From: Martinezella lusitana
Lineage (GTDB): Bacteria; Pseudomonadota; Alphaproteobacteria; Rhizobiales; Rhizobiaceae
Assembly: GCF_016901135.1 (NCBI RefSeq)
Contig: NZ_JAFEVL010000045.1
Coordinates: forward strand, 186,001 to 250,000
DNA: 64,000 nucleotides
Direction: 5' to 3'
How positions within the stretch are numbered: position 1 is the first letter of the stretch; the number at the start of each line of letters is the position of its first letter. The notes under the pieces are model-generated. The model made no database searches and was not told the DNA's origin. It saw only the letters and a program-made list of their open reading frames with translations. A program made the position numbers and the translations under genes. Below, piece after piece: positions 37,344 through 46,443 of this stretch.

Positions 37344-38684
37344 GTGCAGCCCGGTATTCAGGAAATGTCACAGGTCGAGCGCTCGGCCATCGCCAAGGTA
37401 TCGAAGCGGCTGGTGCCCTTCATCGCCTTGATGTTCTTCATCAACTTCCTTGATCGCACCGCGATCTCCTTTGCCGGCCCGAACGGCATGACGACCGATC
37501 TCGCCTTGACGGCAGCACAATTCGGCTTTGCGGCCGGCATCTTCTTCTTCGGCTATATCGTGCTTGAAATCCCGAGCAATCTGGCGCTGCACAAATATGG
37601 CGCGCGCCGGTGGCTGGCCCGCATCATGGTCAGCTGGGGCATTGTCGCGCTGCTGTTCACCTGGGTATCGAGCGCGACAGAGCTTTACGTTCTGCGCTTC
37701 CTGCTCGGTGTTGCCGAGGCCGGCTTCTTTCCCGGAGCCATCCTGTTTCTGAGCATGTGGGTGCCGGCGAGGCATCGCAGCAAGATCCTGGCGTTGTTTT
37801 ACCTTGCCCAGCCGTTGACGACGGTTATCGGCGCTCCCTTTGCCGCCATGCTGATCCAGATGCATGGCGTCTTCGGCCTCGAGGGCTGGCGCGTCATGTT
37901 CTTTGGTGTCGCGGTCCCGGCCATTATCATCGGCATCGTCACATGGTTTTATCTCGCCGACAGGCCGAATGATGCCAAGTGGCTGACGCAGGCCGAGAAG
38001 GATTGGCTGAACCGCGAACTTGCCGGCGAAGAAAAGGCCAAGGTCGCGGCGCATGGCAAGATGACGGGTCTGGCGTTGACGGATGGCCGGGTATGGCTGC
38101 TGTCGGTCATCTATTTCGGTCTGATCTACGGGCTCTATGCGCTGGCCTTCTTCCTGCCGACGATCATCGGCGGTTTCGAGACGAAGTTCGGCACGAAGTT
38201 CGACGTCTTCGACAAGGGCCTGATCACGGCGATCCCCTATCTGCCGGCTGCCATCGTGCTGTTTTTCTGGAGCCGCGATGCATCGAAGCGCGGCGTCAGG
38301 CCGTGGCACATCGGCATCCCGGCCCTGGTGGGAGCGTTCAGCATTCCCGCGGCTCTCTACATGGGTTCGCCGGAGGCGACGATCGCGATGATTACGCTGA
38401 CGGCCTGCGCGATTTTCGCGGCTCTGCCGAACTTCTGGGCCATTCCGTCGCGTTTTCTGGCGGGACCGGCTGCGGCAGCCGGCATTGCTCTCATCAACAC
38501 GATCGGCAACATTGCCGGGTTTGCGGCACCCTATGTGACCGGCCTCATCAAGGATGCGACCGGCGTCTATGAGTTGCCCATGTTCATCGTGGGTGGTCTG
38601 ATGTTCTTGTCCGCTCTGCTGGCCTTCTCGTTGAGCGGCAGGGTGCGTGAGCCGGAACTCGCGGTTTCCAGCAGCAAGGGCTGA
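37344..38684 (+). CDS. MFS transporter of the anion:cation symporter (ACS) family
   Basis: A 446-residue, 12-helix transporter. NFLDRTAISFAGPNGM in helix 1, GARRWLARIMVSWG and GVAEAGFFPGAILFLSMWVP are typical of ACS importers for organic acids such as tartrate, phthalate or galactarate-type acids. The start is GTG at 37344, with GGGGGAGG 8 bases upstream. The divergent LysR gene suggests substrate-induced expression. No catabolic enzyme gene follows, so the substrate remains open. Confidence 0.85.
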   Translation: MQPGIQEMSQVERSAIAKVSKRLVPFIALMFFINFLDRTAISFAGPNGMTTDLALTAAQFGFAAGIFFFGYIVLEIPSNLALHKYGARRWLARIMVSWGIVALLFTWVSSATELYVLRFLLGVAEAGFFPGAILFLSMWVPARHRSKILALFYLAQPLTTVIGAPFAAMLIQMHGVFGLEGWRVMFFGVAVPAIIIGIVTWFYLADRPNDAKWLTQAEKDWLNRELAGEEKAKVAAHGKMTGLALTDGRVWLLSVIYFGLIYGLYALAFFLPTIIGGFETKFGTKFDVFDKGLITAIPYLPAAIVLFFWSRDASKRGVRPWHIGIPALVGAFSIPAALYMGSPEATIAMITLTACAIFAALPNFWAIPSRFLAGPAAAAGIALINTIGNIAGFAAPYVTGLIKDATGVYELPMFIVGGLMFLSALLAFSLSGRVREPELAVSSSKG

Positions 38685-38770
38685 AGCGGTCCGAAACGGA
38701 GGACGAGCTAACGCAATGGCGGTCGCAAACGCGGCTGCCATTGCCGTTTTACCGGCGGATCTCTATGGCT

Positions 38771-39700
38771 TCAGTTCCTCGGCGTGAGATGGACGCCCGC
38801 AAGCGTGCATCGCACCGAGCCTCCGGCGCGCTCGATTGTGGGGATATCGAGGGCGACAATCCTGGCATTGGCCTCGATCACCGTGCGCTGATCATCGCCG
38901 AGCGCGGCCAGCGCCGTCGTCGAAAGCGCCAGAATTCGGCTCTCCTTACCCTGTAGCTCGATGGCATTGCCGGCGAAATTGGCAATCTGCGCGTTGGTCA
39001 AGTGCACAATGTCGCGGCCGGAGCGCTGTAGCCGCGCGACGACTTCGTCACGCCGTCTTGCATCCGTGATCATGCCGGTCCCGATCATGGCAAAACCTGT
39101 CGCCACGCACATCAGCACATTGGTATGATAGATCGGCACGCCGTCTGCATCATGGGCGTCGAACACCATCGGCTCGAAATTGAAATGCGTGCAGAAGCGT
39201 TCGAGCGCGATCGGATCCGTCCGGTCCGAACGCGCGGCATAGGCGACGCGATCGATATGGTCGAGCACCATTGCGCCGGTCCCTTCGAGGAAGATCCCGT
39301 CCGGCTCGAGCCCGGAATAATCGATGACGTCCTGGACGCGGTAGCGTTCCTTCAACATCTCGATCACGTCGCCCCGCCGTTCGCGACGCCGGCTTGGCGC
39401 CTTCATAGGGTAGATCGCGATATGGCCGCCGGCATGGGTGGAGAACCAGTTGTTGGGAAAGACCGAGTCCGGCGTCTCGGTGCCACCGTCTTCGAACAGG
39501 TGGACCGTCACTCCATGGTGATCGATCGTCTCGGCGGCACGTGTGATCTCGTCGAAAGCCCTGGATGCCAGGTCATCGCCCGCATCGGTCGAAAGCTGGA
39601 AGCGATTGTCGGCCGCAGTCTCGGTGTTGACCGTGAAATGATGCGGGCGGACCATGACGACGGCAGAGGGCGCCTGCGCGGAATAGGCGGAATGCGGCAT
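38771..39700 (-). CDS. ctlX: Citrulline hydrolase CtlX (amidinotransferase/deiminase fold)
   Basis: A 309-residue protein of the arginine-deiminase-like superfamily. DSVFPNNWFSTH and GGHIAIYPM form the substrate-binding start. EGTGAMVLDH, YHTNVLMCVATGFAMIG (catalytic His and the C-terminal fold) and a nearby Cys at the family position are visible. CtlX members hydrolyse citrulline to ornithine, CO2 and ammonia. It lies 10 bases downstream of the ornithine cyclodeaminase gene, which would use its product. Confidence 0.8.
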   Translation of the reverse strand: MPHSAYSAQAPSAVVMVRPHHFTVNTETAADNRFQLSTDAGDDLASRAFDEITRAAETIDHHGVTVHLFEDGGTETPDSVFPNNWFSTHAGGHIAIYPMKAPSRRRERRGDVIEMLKERYRVQDVIDYSGLEPDGIFLEGTGAMVLDHIDRVAYAARSDRTDPIALERFCTHFNFEPMVFDAHDADGVPIYHTNVLMCVATGFAMIGTGMITDARRRDEVVARLQRSGRDIVHLTNAQIANFAGNAIELQGKESRILALSTTALAALGDDQRTVIEANARIVALDIPTIERAGGSVRCTLAGVHLTPRN

Positions 39701-39710
39701 CGGCCTTTCC

Positions 39711-40760
39711 TCAACCGGCGCGCTGCAGCATGCCGAACAGGTCGCGCGGATCGTCCGGATCAGCGATGATGTCCAGTTTCTGGAAATAGTCTGTCCCCAC
39801 CAGCTTCTCGCGGACGTAGCGCAGGGCGGAGAAGTCCTCGATGGCGAAGCCGACACTGTCGAACAGGGTGATCTGCGCCTCGCTGCGGCGCCCTTGTGCC
39901 CGGCCGCTCACCACTTGCCACAGTTCCGTGACCGGATAATCCGGATCCATCTGCTGGATCTCTCCCTCGATGCGGGTCTGTGGCGGATATTCGACGAAGG
40001 TGTCGGCGCGCAGCAGGATGTCGCGATGAAGCTCTGTCTTGCCGGGGCAGTCGCCGCCAATCGCGTTGATGTGGACGCCGGCGCCGACCATGTTGTCGGT
40101 TAGGATCGTGGCGAACTGCTTGTCGGCCGTACAGGTCGTAATGATGTCAGCCCCTTCGATGGCTGCCTGCGCCGATGTGCACGGAACCAATCGCAAGCCC
40201 ATGTTGGCGAGATTGCGCATGGTCTTTTCCGTCGCCTTCGGATCGATGTCATAGAGGCGGACTTCTTCGATCCCGAGAACCGCCTTCATCGCCAATGCCT
40301 GGAATTCGGCTTGCGCGCCGTTGCCGATCAGCGCCAGGCTGCGGGCTCCGGCTGGCGCGAGATGGCGTGCGGCCATTGCCGAGGTAGCGGCGGTGCGCAG
40401 CGCGGTCAGCAGCGTCATCTCAGTGAGCAGCACAGGGTAGCCGGTCGACACTTCCGCCAGCAGGCCGAAGGCGGTCACGGTCTGCAGCCCCTGCGCCATG
40501 TTCTTCGGGTGCCCGTTGACATATTTGAAGCTGTAGACAGCGCCATCCGAGGTCGGCATCAGCTCGATGACCCCGTCAAGGGAATGGGAGGCGACCCGTG
40601 GCGTCTTGTCGAAAAGGTCCCAGCGACGAAAATCCGCCTCGACGGCCTCGGTCAGCCCGATCAGCATGGTTTCGATGCCGACATGATGCACGAGCCGCAT
40701 CATGTTTTCGACGCTGACGAAGGGAATGAAGGCTTTTTCCGACGGAAGCAGTGCGGGCAT
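39711..40760 (-). CDS. ocd: Ornithine cyclodeaminase
   Basis: A 349-residue NAD-dependent enzyme of the OCD/mu-crystallin family, with LTALRTAATSAMAARHLA, LIGNGAQAEFQALAM (dinucleotide loop) and NAIGGDCPGKTELHRDIL, the segment carrying the catalytic Asp. It converts ornithine to proline and ammonia. I chose the ATG at 40760; the open frame continues 63 codons further without conserved sequence. It is divergent from an Lrp regulator. Confidence 0.92.
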   Translation of the reverse strand: MPALLPSEKAFIPFVSVENMMRLVHHVGIETMLIGLTEAVEADFRRWDLFDKTPRVASHSLDGVIELMPTSDGAVYSFKYVNGHPKNMAQGLQTVTAFGLLAEVSTGYPVLLTEMTLLTALRTAATSAMAARHLAPAGARSLALIGNGAQAEFQALAMKAVLGIEEVRLYDIDPKATEKTMRNLANMGLRLVPCTSAQAAIEGADIITTCTADKQFATILTDNMVGAGVHINAIGGDCPGKTELHRDILLRADTFVEYPPQTRIEGEIQQMDPDYPVTELWQVVSGRAQGRRSEAQITLFDSVGFAIEDFSALRYVREKLVGTDYFQKLDIIADPDDPRDLFGMLQRAG

Positions 40761-40902
40761 TCTGGTGTCCTCGATCAGATTATTCCCAACAGGGTAACAA
40801 GCAGGCCGATTGACTGAAATCGCAAAACTGTGCCAGTTCTGGTATGTTGTTGTACAAATTGTATAGCACTTACTGTGAAAATGACAGAGTCCGGATTTTG
40901 CA

Positions 40903-41340
40903 ATGGCCTTTGCCAAATATATTCCCGATGATCTCGATCGGCGCATCATCGCTCATCTGCGCGCGGACGGTCGTGCTTCGCTCTCCAAGTTGTCGGATGC
41001 TTTAGGCGTCGCTCGCGGCACGGTGCAGAACCGGTTGGATCGGCTGATCGAAACCGGCACGCTTTTGGGCTTCACCATTCGGGTGCGGGAGGACTATGAC
41101 GAGCAGACGGTGCACGCCGTTATGATGATCGAAGTGGTGGGAAAATCGACGACACAGGTCATACGCAAGCTGCGCGGTCTGCCCGAGATCTATTCGCTTC
41201 ACACGACGAACGGCAATTGGGATCTCGTCGCCAATATTAGAGCAACCAGCCTGTCGGATTTCGACCGTGTCTTGCGCGAGGTGCGCATGATCGATGGCGT
41301 TGCAAACAGCGAAACCAGTCTGCTGCTCAGCAGCCTTTGA
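40903..41340 (+). CDS. Lrp/AsnC-family regulator of the ocd-ctlX operon
   Basis: A 145-residue Lrp-type protein with an N-terminal helix-turn-helix (residues about 8-50; LSKLSDALGVARGTVQNRLDR) and a C-terminal ligand domain. It is divergent from ocd-ctlX across a 142-base AT-rich gap, which resembles ArgR/OocR-type local control by arginine or ornithine in Agrobacterium relatives. Confidence 0.85.
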   Translation: MAFAKYIPDDLDRRIIAHLRADGRASLSKLSDALGVARGTVQNRLDRLIETGTLLGFTIRVREDYDEQTVHAVMMIEVVGKSTTQVIRKLRGLPEIYSLHTTNGNWDLVANIRATSLSDFDRVLREVRMIDGVANSETSLLLSSL

Positions 41341-41397
41341 GGATTGCATCCTTACCCAGGCCGCCGATCGCAACGGCCTGGCATGCGTTCGCCCGGC

Positions 41398-41655
41398 TTA
41401 CGGGCGGCGGGCGCGGAGTACGCGCTTCCAGATCGTGCCGCCCAGATATCGGTTGAACACGATGAAATAGGCGACGATGAGGACGAAGAGCAGGAGGGCC
41501 GGCGCACCGCTGAGCTTAAAGCCGTCATCCGTCTTGCCGCCGAAGATCGATGCAATGATATAGCCGAAAACAAAAAAGGCGGTCAGGAAGTCAAAGATAG
41601 CGGCAAGTACGATGCGCCACGTGGCCGGTTGCTTCATGGCTTCTGTGTCAGGCAT
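41398..41655 (-). CDS. Small RDD-like membrane protein
   Basis: An 85-residue protein with two clear membrane helices (about residues 18-40 and 50-68) and a basic tail (GGTIWKRVLRARRP). Its layout resembles a short RDD-domain protein: an Asp in helix 1 (AAIFDFLTAFFVFG) and GGTIWKR after helix 2. The function is unknown. The ATG at 41655 has AGGAAA upstream. Confidence 0.65.
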   Translation of the reverse strand: MPDTEAMKQPATWRIVLAAIFDFLTAFFVFGYIIASIFGGKTDDGFKLSGAPALLLFVLIVAYFIVFNRYLGGTIWKRVLRARRP

Positions 41656-41925
41656 TATCGGATTTCCTCGTGTCTGTGAAAAATGTCGGCTAGAGCGTGT
41701 GGACAATCACCGACCCGCGCATGAATCTTCGTTTGCAGGAGCGCTTTGTCAATCACGGAGGAGGCTGAACGTCGTAGATACGGAGCCGGTTTCAGTAACC
41801 ATTATTGGGGTCTTTTCGGCGGGCGTCAGCCGCCTGAGGGGCATCATTCAAATGAGCTGAATAGCGACCCATTGCCCGCGGCGCCACGTGGCTTGAAAAC
41901 GCGTTGCTTGTTGTTATGATTTCGC

Positions 41926-42273
41926 ATGGAACTTACTCTGTTGGCCTATGCTCTTGCCTGGATCGTCCTCGGTCTGGTCGCGTTCACGACGGTCATCCCG
42001 GCGGGGCAGAAGCATCCGTTCATGGCGATGGCAAATATCGACAGCGTGATCCCGTTTGGCCTGCTGGGGCTTCTGTTCGTCATGGCTTACCCGGAGGATC
42101 GCCGGGTCGTTGCGCTGTTATGCATAGTGGCCGCAGCGGCCAGCGAGTCGCTGGCATTGGTCCTGCCCCAACGGCATATACGAATTGAGCGTGCGCTCCT
42201 GAAAGTGCTTGCTACGGTTTCGGGCCTGCTTGTGGGCGCATTGCTCGTGCAGTTCACGCGTATGGCTTCGTAG
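41926..42273 (+). CDS. Small membrane protein, possibly VanZ-like
   Basis: A 115-residue protein with four hydrophobic segments. Elements such as IPFGLLGLLFVMAYPEDRR and LLKVLATVSGLLVGALL resemble the helix pattern of VanZ-like proteins, but the usual acidic residues are partly missing, so the family call is weak. The 270 bases upstream (41656-41925) contain no gene. The ribosome site is poor. The function is unknown. Confidence 0.5.
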   Translation: MELTLLAYALAWIVLGLVAFTTVIPAGQKHPFMAMANIDSVIPFGLLGLLFVMAYPEDRRVVALLCIVAAAASESLALVLPQRHIRIERALLKVLATVSGLLVGALLVQFTRMAS

Positions 42274-42309
42274 CGTCGCCGCAGAGAACTACCGACCTTC
42301 CATATACAA

Positions 42310-43065
42310 CTAGCGCTCTGAAGCCTTGCCGTTATAGCTCTCCAGTCGGTAGCGATTTCCGGGATAAACGAGGCGCGCCATGGAGACCACGCCGCGCGCG
42401 GACCATGTCCGCCGTCTGATCGTCAGGCAGGGCTCGGTCTTCAGGATCGTCAGCAGTTTGCATTCCCAGGCCTGCGGCATGACCGCTTCGACCACATGTT
42501 CCGAGCCGCTGAGCGGGGCGACATCCGAAAGATAGGCATTCGGTGTCATGCTCGTAAAGTCCTGCTGTAGGTAGTCAGGTGCGGCGTCAGGATGGACATG
42601 GCGGTCCTCGATCTGCACGGGCACGCCATTCTCGCTGTGAACGATCAGCGAATGGAAAACGGGAGATCCGATAGCCAGCCCCAATGCGTCGGCAACATCA
42701 GGTGATGCCGCCTCTTGGGCCAGCACGATCACGGTTGCCTCATGGGAATGGCCGCGTTCGGCGATTTCCTCGGCGATGTTGCGCACCTCGAACAGAGCTG
42801 ATGCGCCCTTGCGTTCGGCAACGAAGGAGCCGACGCCCTGAATGCGGACCAGCTCGCCCTCATTGGCGAGTTCGCGCAGCGCGCGATTGGCCGTCATCTT
42901 GCTGACGCCTAATTCGGTGACCAGCTCGTTTTCGGAGGGAACGCGATATTTGGGTGGCCACTCGCCGCTGTGGATGCGATCGAGTATCATCTGCTTGACC
43001 CCGGCATAGAGAGGCGATGCGTCGTTTTCCGCCAGTTCGCGTTTCATCTCGCCGGAATACTTCAT
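42310..43065 (-). CDS. HutC-type GntR-family repressor
   Basis: A 251-residue regulator with an N-terminal GntR winged helix (VPSENELVTELGVSKMTANRALREL) and a C-terminal UTRA ligand domain, closest in pattern to HutC, the histidine-utilisation repressor released by urocanate. It is divergent from an amino-acid transporter and an ammonia-lyase homologue, but the rest of the hut pathway (hutU, hutI, hutG or hutF) is absent here. Its ligand is therefore likely a urocanate-like product of the adjacent lyase. Confidence 0.85.
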   Translation of the reverse strand: MKYSGEMKRELAENDASPLYAGVKQMILDRIHSGEWPPKYRVPSENELVTELGVSKMTANRALRELANEGELVRIQGVGSFVAERKGASALFEVRNIAEEIAERGHSHEATVIVLAQEAASPDVADALGLAIGSPVFHSLIVHSENGVPVQIEDRHVHPDAAPDYLQQDFTSMTPNAYLSDVAPLSGSEHVVEAVMPQAWECKLLTILKTEPCLTIRRRTWSARGVVSMARLVYPGNRYRLESYNGKASER

Positions 43066-43259
43066 TGCCTATTCCCTTTGCACGGACTGAATCTGCCTCG
43101 AAAACAACTTTCCCACTTGCATATCATAAATTATCTCATATGGTACCCTATACAACCTCGCAATCAATCCTAAAAATTAAATAGGAGAGGCGAGCAAGCC
43201 GGCGCAGATCGGTAGGAAGTGCCGCAAGGCCTGTTTCAACCTCAGAGGAGCTCTACACT
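43066..43259. promoter_or_regulatory. Divergent promoter region between the HutC-like gene and the transporter operon
   Basis: 194 bases with an AT-rich core. A possible sigma70-like promoter reads TTGCAT (43117-43122), 16 bases, TATGGT (43139-43144). The segment CTATACAACCT near 43149 resembles CATATACAACT near 42302 beyond the 3' end of the repressor gene, possible half-sites for the HutC-like protein. AGAGGAG precedes the transporter start. Confidence 0.4.
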
Positions 43260-44099
43260 ATGAAATTCAGTGCAATACTCTTGTCTGGCGCCGTGGCTGC
43301 CGCCGCTTTCGTTGCGCCGGCTGTCGCCAAGGACTGGAAGGCGGCGACGATCACTCTGGAAGGTGCTTATGCGCCCTGGAATATGACGAACGCCGACGGG
43401 TCGCTCGGCGGCTTCGAGCCGGAACTCGCCAAGGTCCTGTGCGAGCGCGCCAAGATCGACTGCAAACTCGTCGCCTCCGATTGGGATGGCATGATCCCGG
43501 CGCTGAATGCCGGCAAGTTCGACGTCATCATGGATGCACTGTCGATCACCGACGAGCGCAAGCAGGTCATCGGCTTCACGGTTCCCTATGCTGCAACGCC
43601 CGCCGCTTTCGCGACCGCCAAGGACGGCCCGCTTGCCAATGCTGCAGGCACCGGCACCACCATCAAGATGACACCCGGCCAGACCGGCGTCAAAGAAATC
43701 GATGCGTTGAAGGCAGTCTTCAAGGGCAAGACCATCGGCATCCAGGCGGCAACGGTTTATGCCAAGTTCGTCTATGACAACTTCGGCTCGATCGCCACGA
43801 TCCGTGAATACAAGACCGGCGCCGACCGCGATCTCGATCTGCAGAACGGCCGTATCGATCTCGGTTTCGACGATGCGGTCTATTTCAGCAATGCCTTTGC
43901 CAGCGCAAACGACACGCTGGCCTTTACCGGCCCGGAAGTCGCTGGCTCTATCTGGGGCGAGGGCGAAGGTCTCGGCATCCGTCAGGCCGATACCGATCTG
44001 CGCGACAAGTTCAATGAAGCGATCAAGTCCGCACTTGCCGACGGCACCATCAAGACCCTGTCCATGAAATGGTTCAAGGTCGACGTCAGCCCGGAATAA
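43260..44099 (+). CDS. ABC transporter periplasmic amino-acid-binding protein
   Basis: A 279-residue protein of the polar amino acid (HisJ/LAO) binding family. It has a signal peptide (residues 1-23, ending AVA), LEGAYAPWNMTNADGSLGGFEPELAKVLCERA as the N-terminal lobe signature (span about 31-62) and DALSITDERKQVIGFT. It delivers an amino acid or derivative to the two permeases encoded downstream. The binding site begins with an aromatic/Tyr-Ala-Pro-Trp pattern typical of basic or aromatic ligands; the exact ligand is unknown. Confidence 0.9.
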   Translation: MKFSAILLSGAVAAAAFVAPAVAKDWKAATITLEGAYAPWNMTNADGSLGGFEPELAKVLCERAKIDCKLVASDWDGMIPALNAGKFDVIMDALSITDERKQVIGFTVPYAATPAAFATAKDGPLANAAGTGTTIKMTPGQTGVKEIDALKAVFKGKTIGIQAATVYAKFVYDNFGSIATIREYKTGADRDLDLQNGRIDLGFDDAVYFSNAFASANDTLAFTGPEVAGSIWGEGEGLGIRQADTDLRDKFNEAIKSALADGTIKTLSMKWFKVDVSPE

Positions 44100-44192
44100 T
44101 CAGAGCGACCTTCGGGTCGCTGCCATCGGTCTCCGGCTTTGCGGCTGGAGACCGTATGATATCCTGACGCCTGAAACTGCCACGGACGGGGA

Positions 44193-44927
44193 ATGGACGC
44201 TATGGCAAGCTTGCAATTGCTGGGCTTCGGCTCGAACGGATGGGGCGCGCTGCTGCTCGTTGCTACTTTGATGACGCTTGCCGTCACGGCGACGGCGCTG
44301 GCGATCGGGGCGGTATTGGGCGCGATCGTCGCGTCCGCAAAGCTTTCCGGCAATCTGCTCTTCAAAACGCTCGGCAATGTCTACACGACAGTCTTTCGCG
44401 GCGTGCCGGAACTGCTGATCATCTATCTCATCTATTTCGGCGGCTCCTCAGCGGTCACCTCGGTCGGCAAATGGCTCGGCTATGAGGGCTTTCTAGGCCT
44501 GCCGTCCTTTGCCGCGGGCGCGCTTGCCGTCGGCATCATTTCCGGAGCCTATCAGGCCGAGGTTTTCCGCGGCGCCTATCTTGCCATTTCCAAGGGTGAG
44601 CTGGAGGCAGCATCGGCGATCGGCATGCATGGCGGCCTGCGCCTGCGCCGCATCATCATCCCACAGGTCGTCCGCTTCGCCATTCCCGGTCTCGGCAATG
44701 TCTGGCAGCTCAGCCTCAAGGATTCCGCCTTGATCTCCGTTACCGGCCTTGCCGAGCTGATGCGCACCAGCCAGGTCGCCGCCGGCTCCACCCGCCAGTA
44801 TTTCCTCTTTTTCATCGCCGGCGGCGCTCTCTACCTGATCCTGACCAGCCTGTCGGATCGCGTCTTCAACAAGGCGGAACGACGCGCCAATCGCAGCATG
44901 CCGGCTGCGACCATCGGCCAGGCTTGA
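44193..44927 (+). CDS. ABC transporter permease (HisQ-like)
   Basis: A 244-residue inner-membrane permease with five or six helices. The EAA loop coupling to the ATPase is ELEAASAIGMHGGLRLRRII. It is paired with the HisM-like permease that starts 10 bases after its stop. A second ATG at 44202 is an alternative start. Confidence 0.9.
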   Translation: MDAMASLQLLGFGSNGWGALLLVATLMTLAVTATALAIGAVLGAIVASAKLSGNLLFKTLGNVYTTVFRGVPELLIIYLIYFGGSSAVTSVGKWLGYEGFLGLPSFAAGALAVGIISGAYQAEVFRGAYLAISKGELEAASAIGMHGGLRLRRIIIPQVVRFAIPGLGNVWQLSLKDSALISVTGLAELMRTSQVAAGSTRQYFLFFIAGGALYLILTSLSDRVFNKAERRANRSMPAATIGQA

Positions 44928-44937
44928 GGAGCGGCAC

Positions 44938-45642
44938 ATGGATTTCACCTTCCTCTCGAGCACGATGATTACCCTCTTGCAGGCAGTGCCGATGACGCTG
45001 CTGTTGTTCTCTCTGTCGATCGTGTCAGGCGGTGTTCTGGCGCTCGTCATCGTCGCCATGCGTGTGAGCGGCAATCCGATCCTGTCGAGGTTTGCCAAGG
45101 GCTATATCTTCGTCTTCCGCGGCTCGCCGTTGCTGATCCAGATGTTCCTTGTGTTTTATGGGTTGGCACAGTTTTCCTTCATCCGTTATTCGTTTCTCTG
45201 GCCCTTCCTGCGCGAGCCCGTGGTCTGCGCGATCCTTTCGCTCGCACTGTGCACGGCCGGCTATACGGCCGAGATCTTTCGCGGCGGCATCCGGGCCGTT
45301 TCGCCGAAGGAGATCGAGGCGGCGCGCTCGATCGGCATGTCTCGCCTCCTGCTCGTGCGCCGCATCATCGCGCCGATCGCCTTCCGGCATGCTCTGCCGG
45401 CCTATTCGACCGAAATCGTCCTGATGATGAAGTCGACCGCACTCGCCAGCCTGGTTACCGTCTGGGAGGTGACAGGTGTTGCGCAACGGCTGATCTCGCA
45501 CACCTATCGCACGATGGAAGTCTTTCTCTGCGCGGCGATCATTTACCTCGTGCTGAATTTCATCATTCTGCAGGGCATGTCCCTGCTGGAATATTCGCTG
45601 TCCCGCCATCGCCGCGCCATTCCGCCGGCGTTGAAGGCTTAA
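44938..45642 (+). CDS. ABC transporter permease (HisM-like)
   Basis: A 234-residue inner-membrane permease. Its EAA loop reads EIEAARSIGMSRLLLVRRII, and FRGSPLLIQMFLVFYGL is the usual early signature of polar amino-acid permeases. It forms the heterodimeric channel with the preceding gene product. Confidence 0.9.
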   Translation: MDFTFLSSTMITLLQAVPMTLLLFSLSIVSGGVLALVIVAMRVSGNPILSRFAKGYIFVFRGSPLLIQMFLVFYGLAQFSFIRYSFLWPFLREPVVCAILSLALCTAGYTAEIFRGGIRAVSPKEIEAARSIGMSRLLLVRRIIAPIAFRHALPAYSTEIVLMMKSTALASLVTVWEVTGVAQRLISHTYRTMEVFLCAAIIYLVLNFIILQGMSLLEYSLSRHRRAIPPALKA

Positions 45643-45666
45643 AGACTTCATTGGAGCAGGCAAATC

Positions 45667-46443
45667 ATGCCAGATGTCACCCGACTTTCAGTTCGCAACA
45701 TCCGCAAGAGCTTCGGCACCCATGAAGTTTTGCGCGGCATATCTCTCGATGCTAAGGATGGCGACGTCATTTCTTTGCTCGGCGCTTCCGGCTCGGGCAA
45801 GTCGACTTTCCTTCGCTGCATCAACCTGCTTGAGATCGCCACCGATGGCGAGATCTGGGTGGATGGCGAGCAGATCCGCATGATCCACAAGAACGGATAC
45901 AGCCGCCCGGCAAGCCATAAGCAGGTGGATCACATCCGCTCCGAGCTCGGCATGGTTTTCCAGAGCTTCAATCTCTGGTCCCACATGACGATCCTGCAGA
46001 ATGTGATCGAGGGGCCGATTCACGTCTTGAAGCGCCCGCGCGCCGAGTGCATCGCCGAAGCCGAGGCGCTTCTCGAGAAAGTCGGCATCGTCGACAAGCG
46101 CCATGCCTATCCTGCGCATCTATCCGGTGGTCAGCAGCAGCGCGCGGCGATTGCCCGCGCCCTTGCCATGAAGCCCAAGGTCATGCTGTTCGACGAGCCG
46201 ACTTCGGCGCTCGATCCCGAACTTGTCGGCGAAGTGCTGCGCGTCATGCGCGCGCTTGCCGAAGAGGGCATGACCATGCTGGTCGTTACCCATGAGATGA
46301 GCTTTGCCCGCAACGTCTCCAACCGCGTCGTCTTCATGAAGGAGGGGCTCGTCGAAAGCAGCGGCACGCCGGACGAGATGTTCGGTGGCGGTGCGTCGCC
46401 AGCCTTCCGCCAGTTCATCGGCCATTTCGGAAGCGGACAATGA
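45667..46443 (+). CDS. ABC transporter ATPase (HisP-like)
   Basis: A 258-residue ATPase with Walker [10 protein letters not shown], signature LSGGQQQR, Walker [13 protein letters not shown] and the switch His in VVTHEMSFA. It energises the importer. It overlaps the ammonia-lyase homologue by 4 bases (ATGA), linking uptake directly to catabolism. Confidence 0.94.
   Translation: MPDVTRLSVRNIRKSFGTHEVLRGISLDAKDGDVISLLGASGSGKSTFLRCINLLEIATDGEIWVDGEQIRMIHKNGYSRPASHKQVDHIRSELGMVFQSFNLWSHMTILQNVIEGPIHVLKRPRAECIAEAEALLEKVGIVDKRHAYPAHLSGGQQQRAAIARALAMKPKVMLFDEPTSALDPELVGEVLRVMRALAEEGMTMLVVTHEMSFARNVSNRVVFMKEGLVESSGTPDEMFGGGASPAFRQFIGHFGSGQ

Noticed and set aside
37368-38741. Minus-strand open frame of 457 codons
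   Set aside because: Shadow of the MFS transporter; the translation is Arg/Gln/Asp-rich with no recognisable domain.
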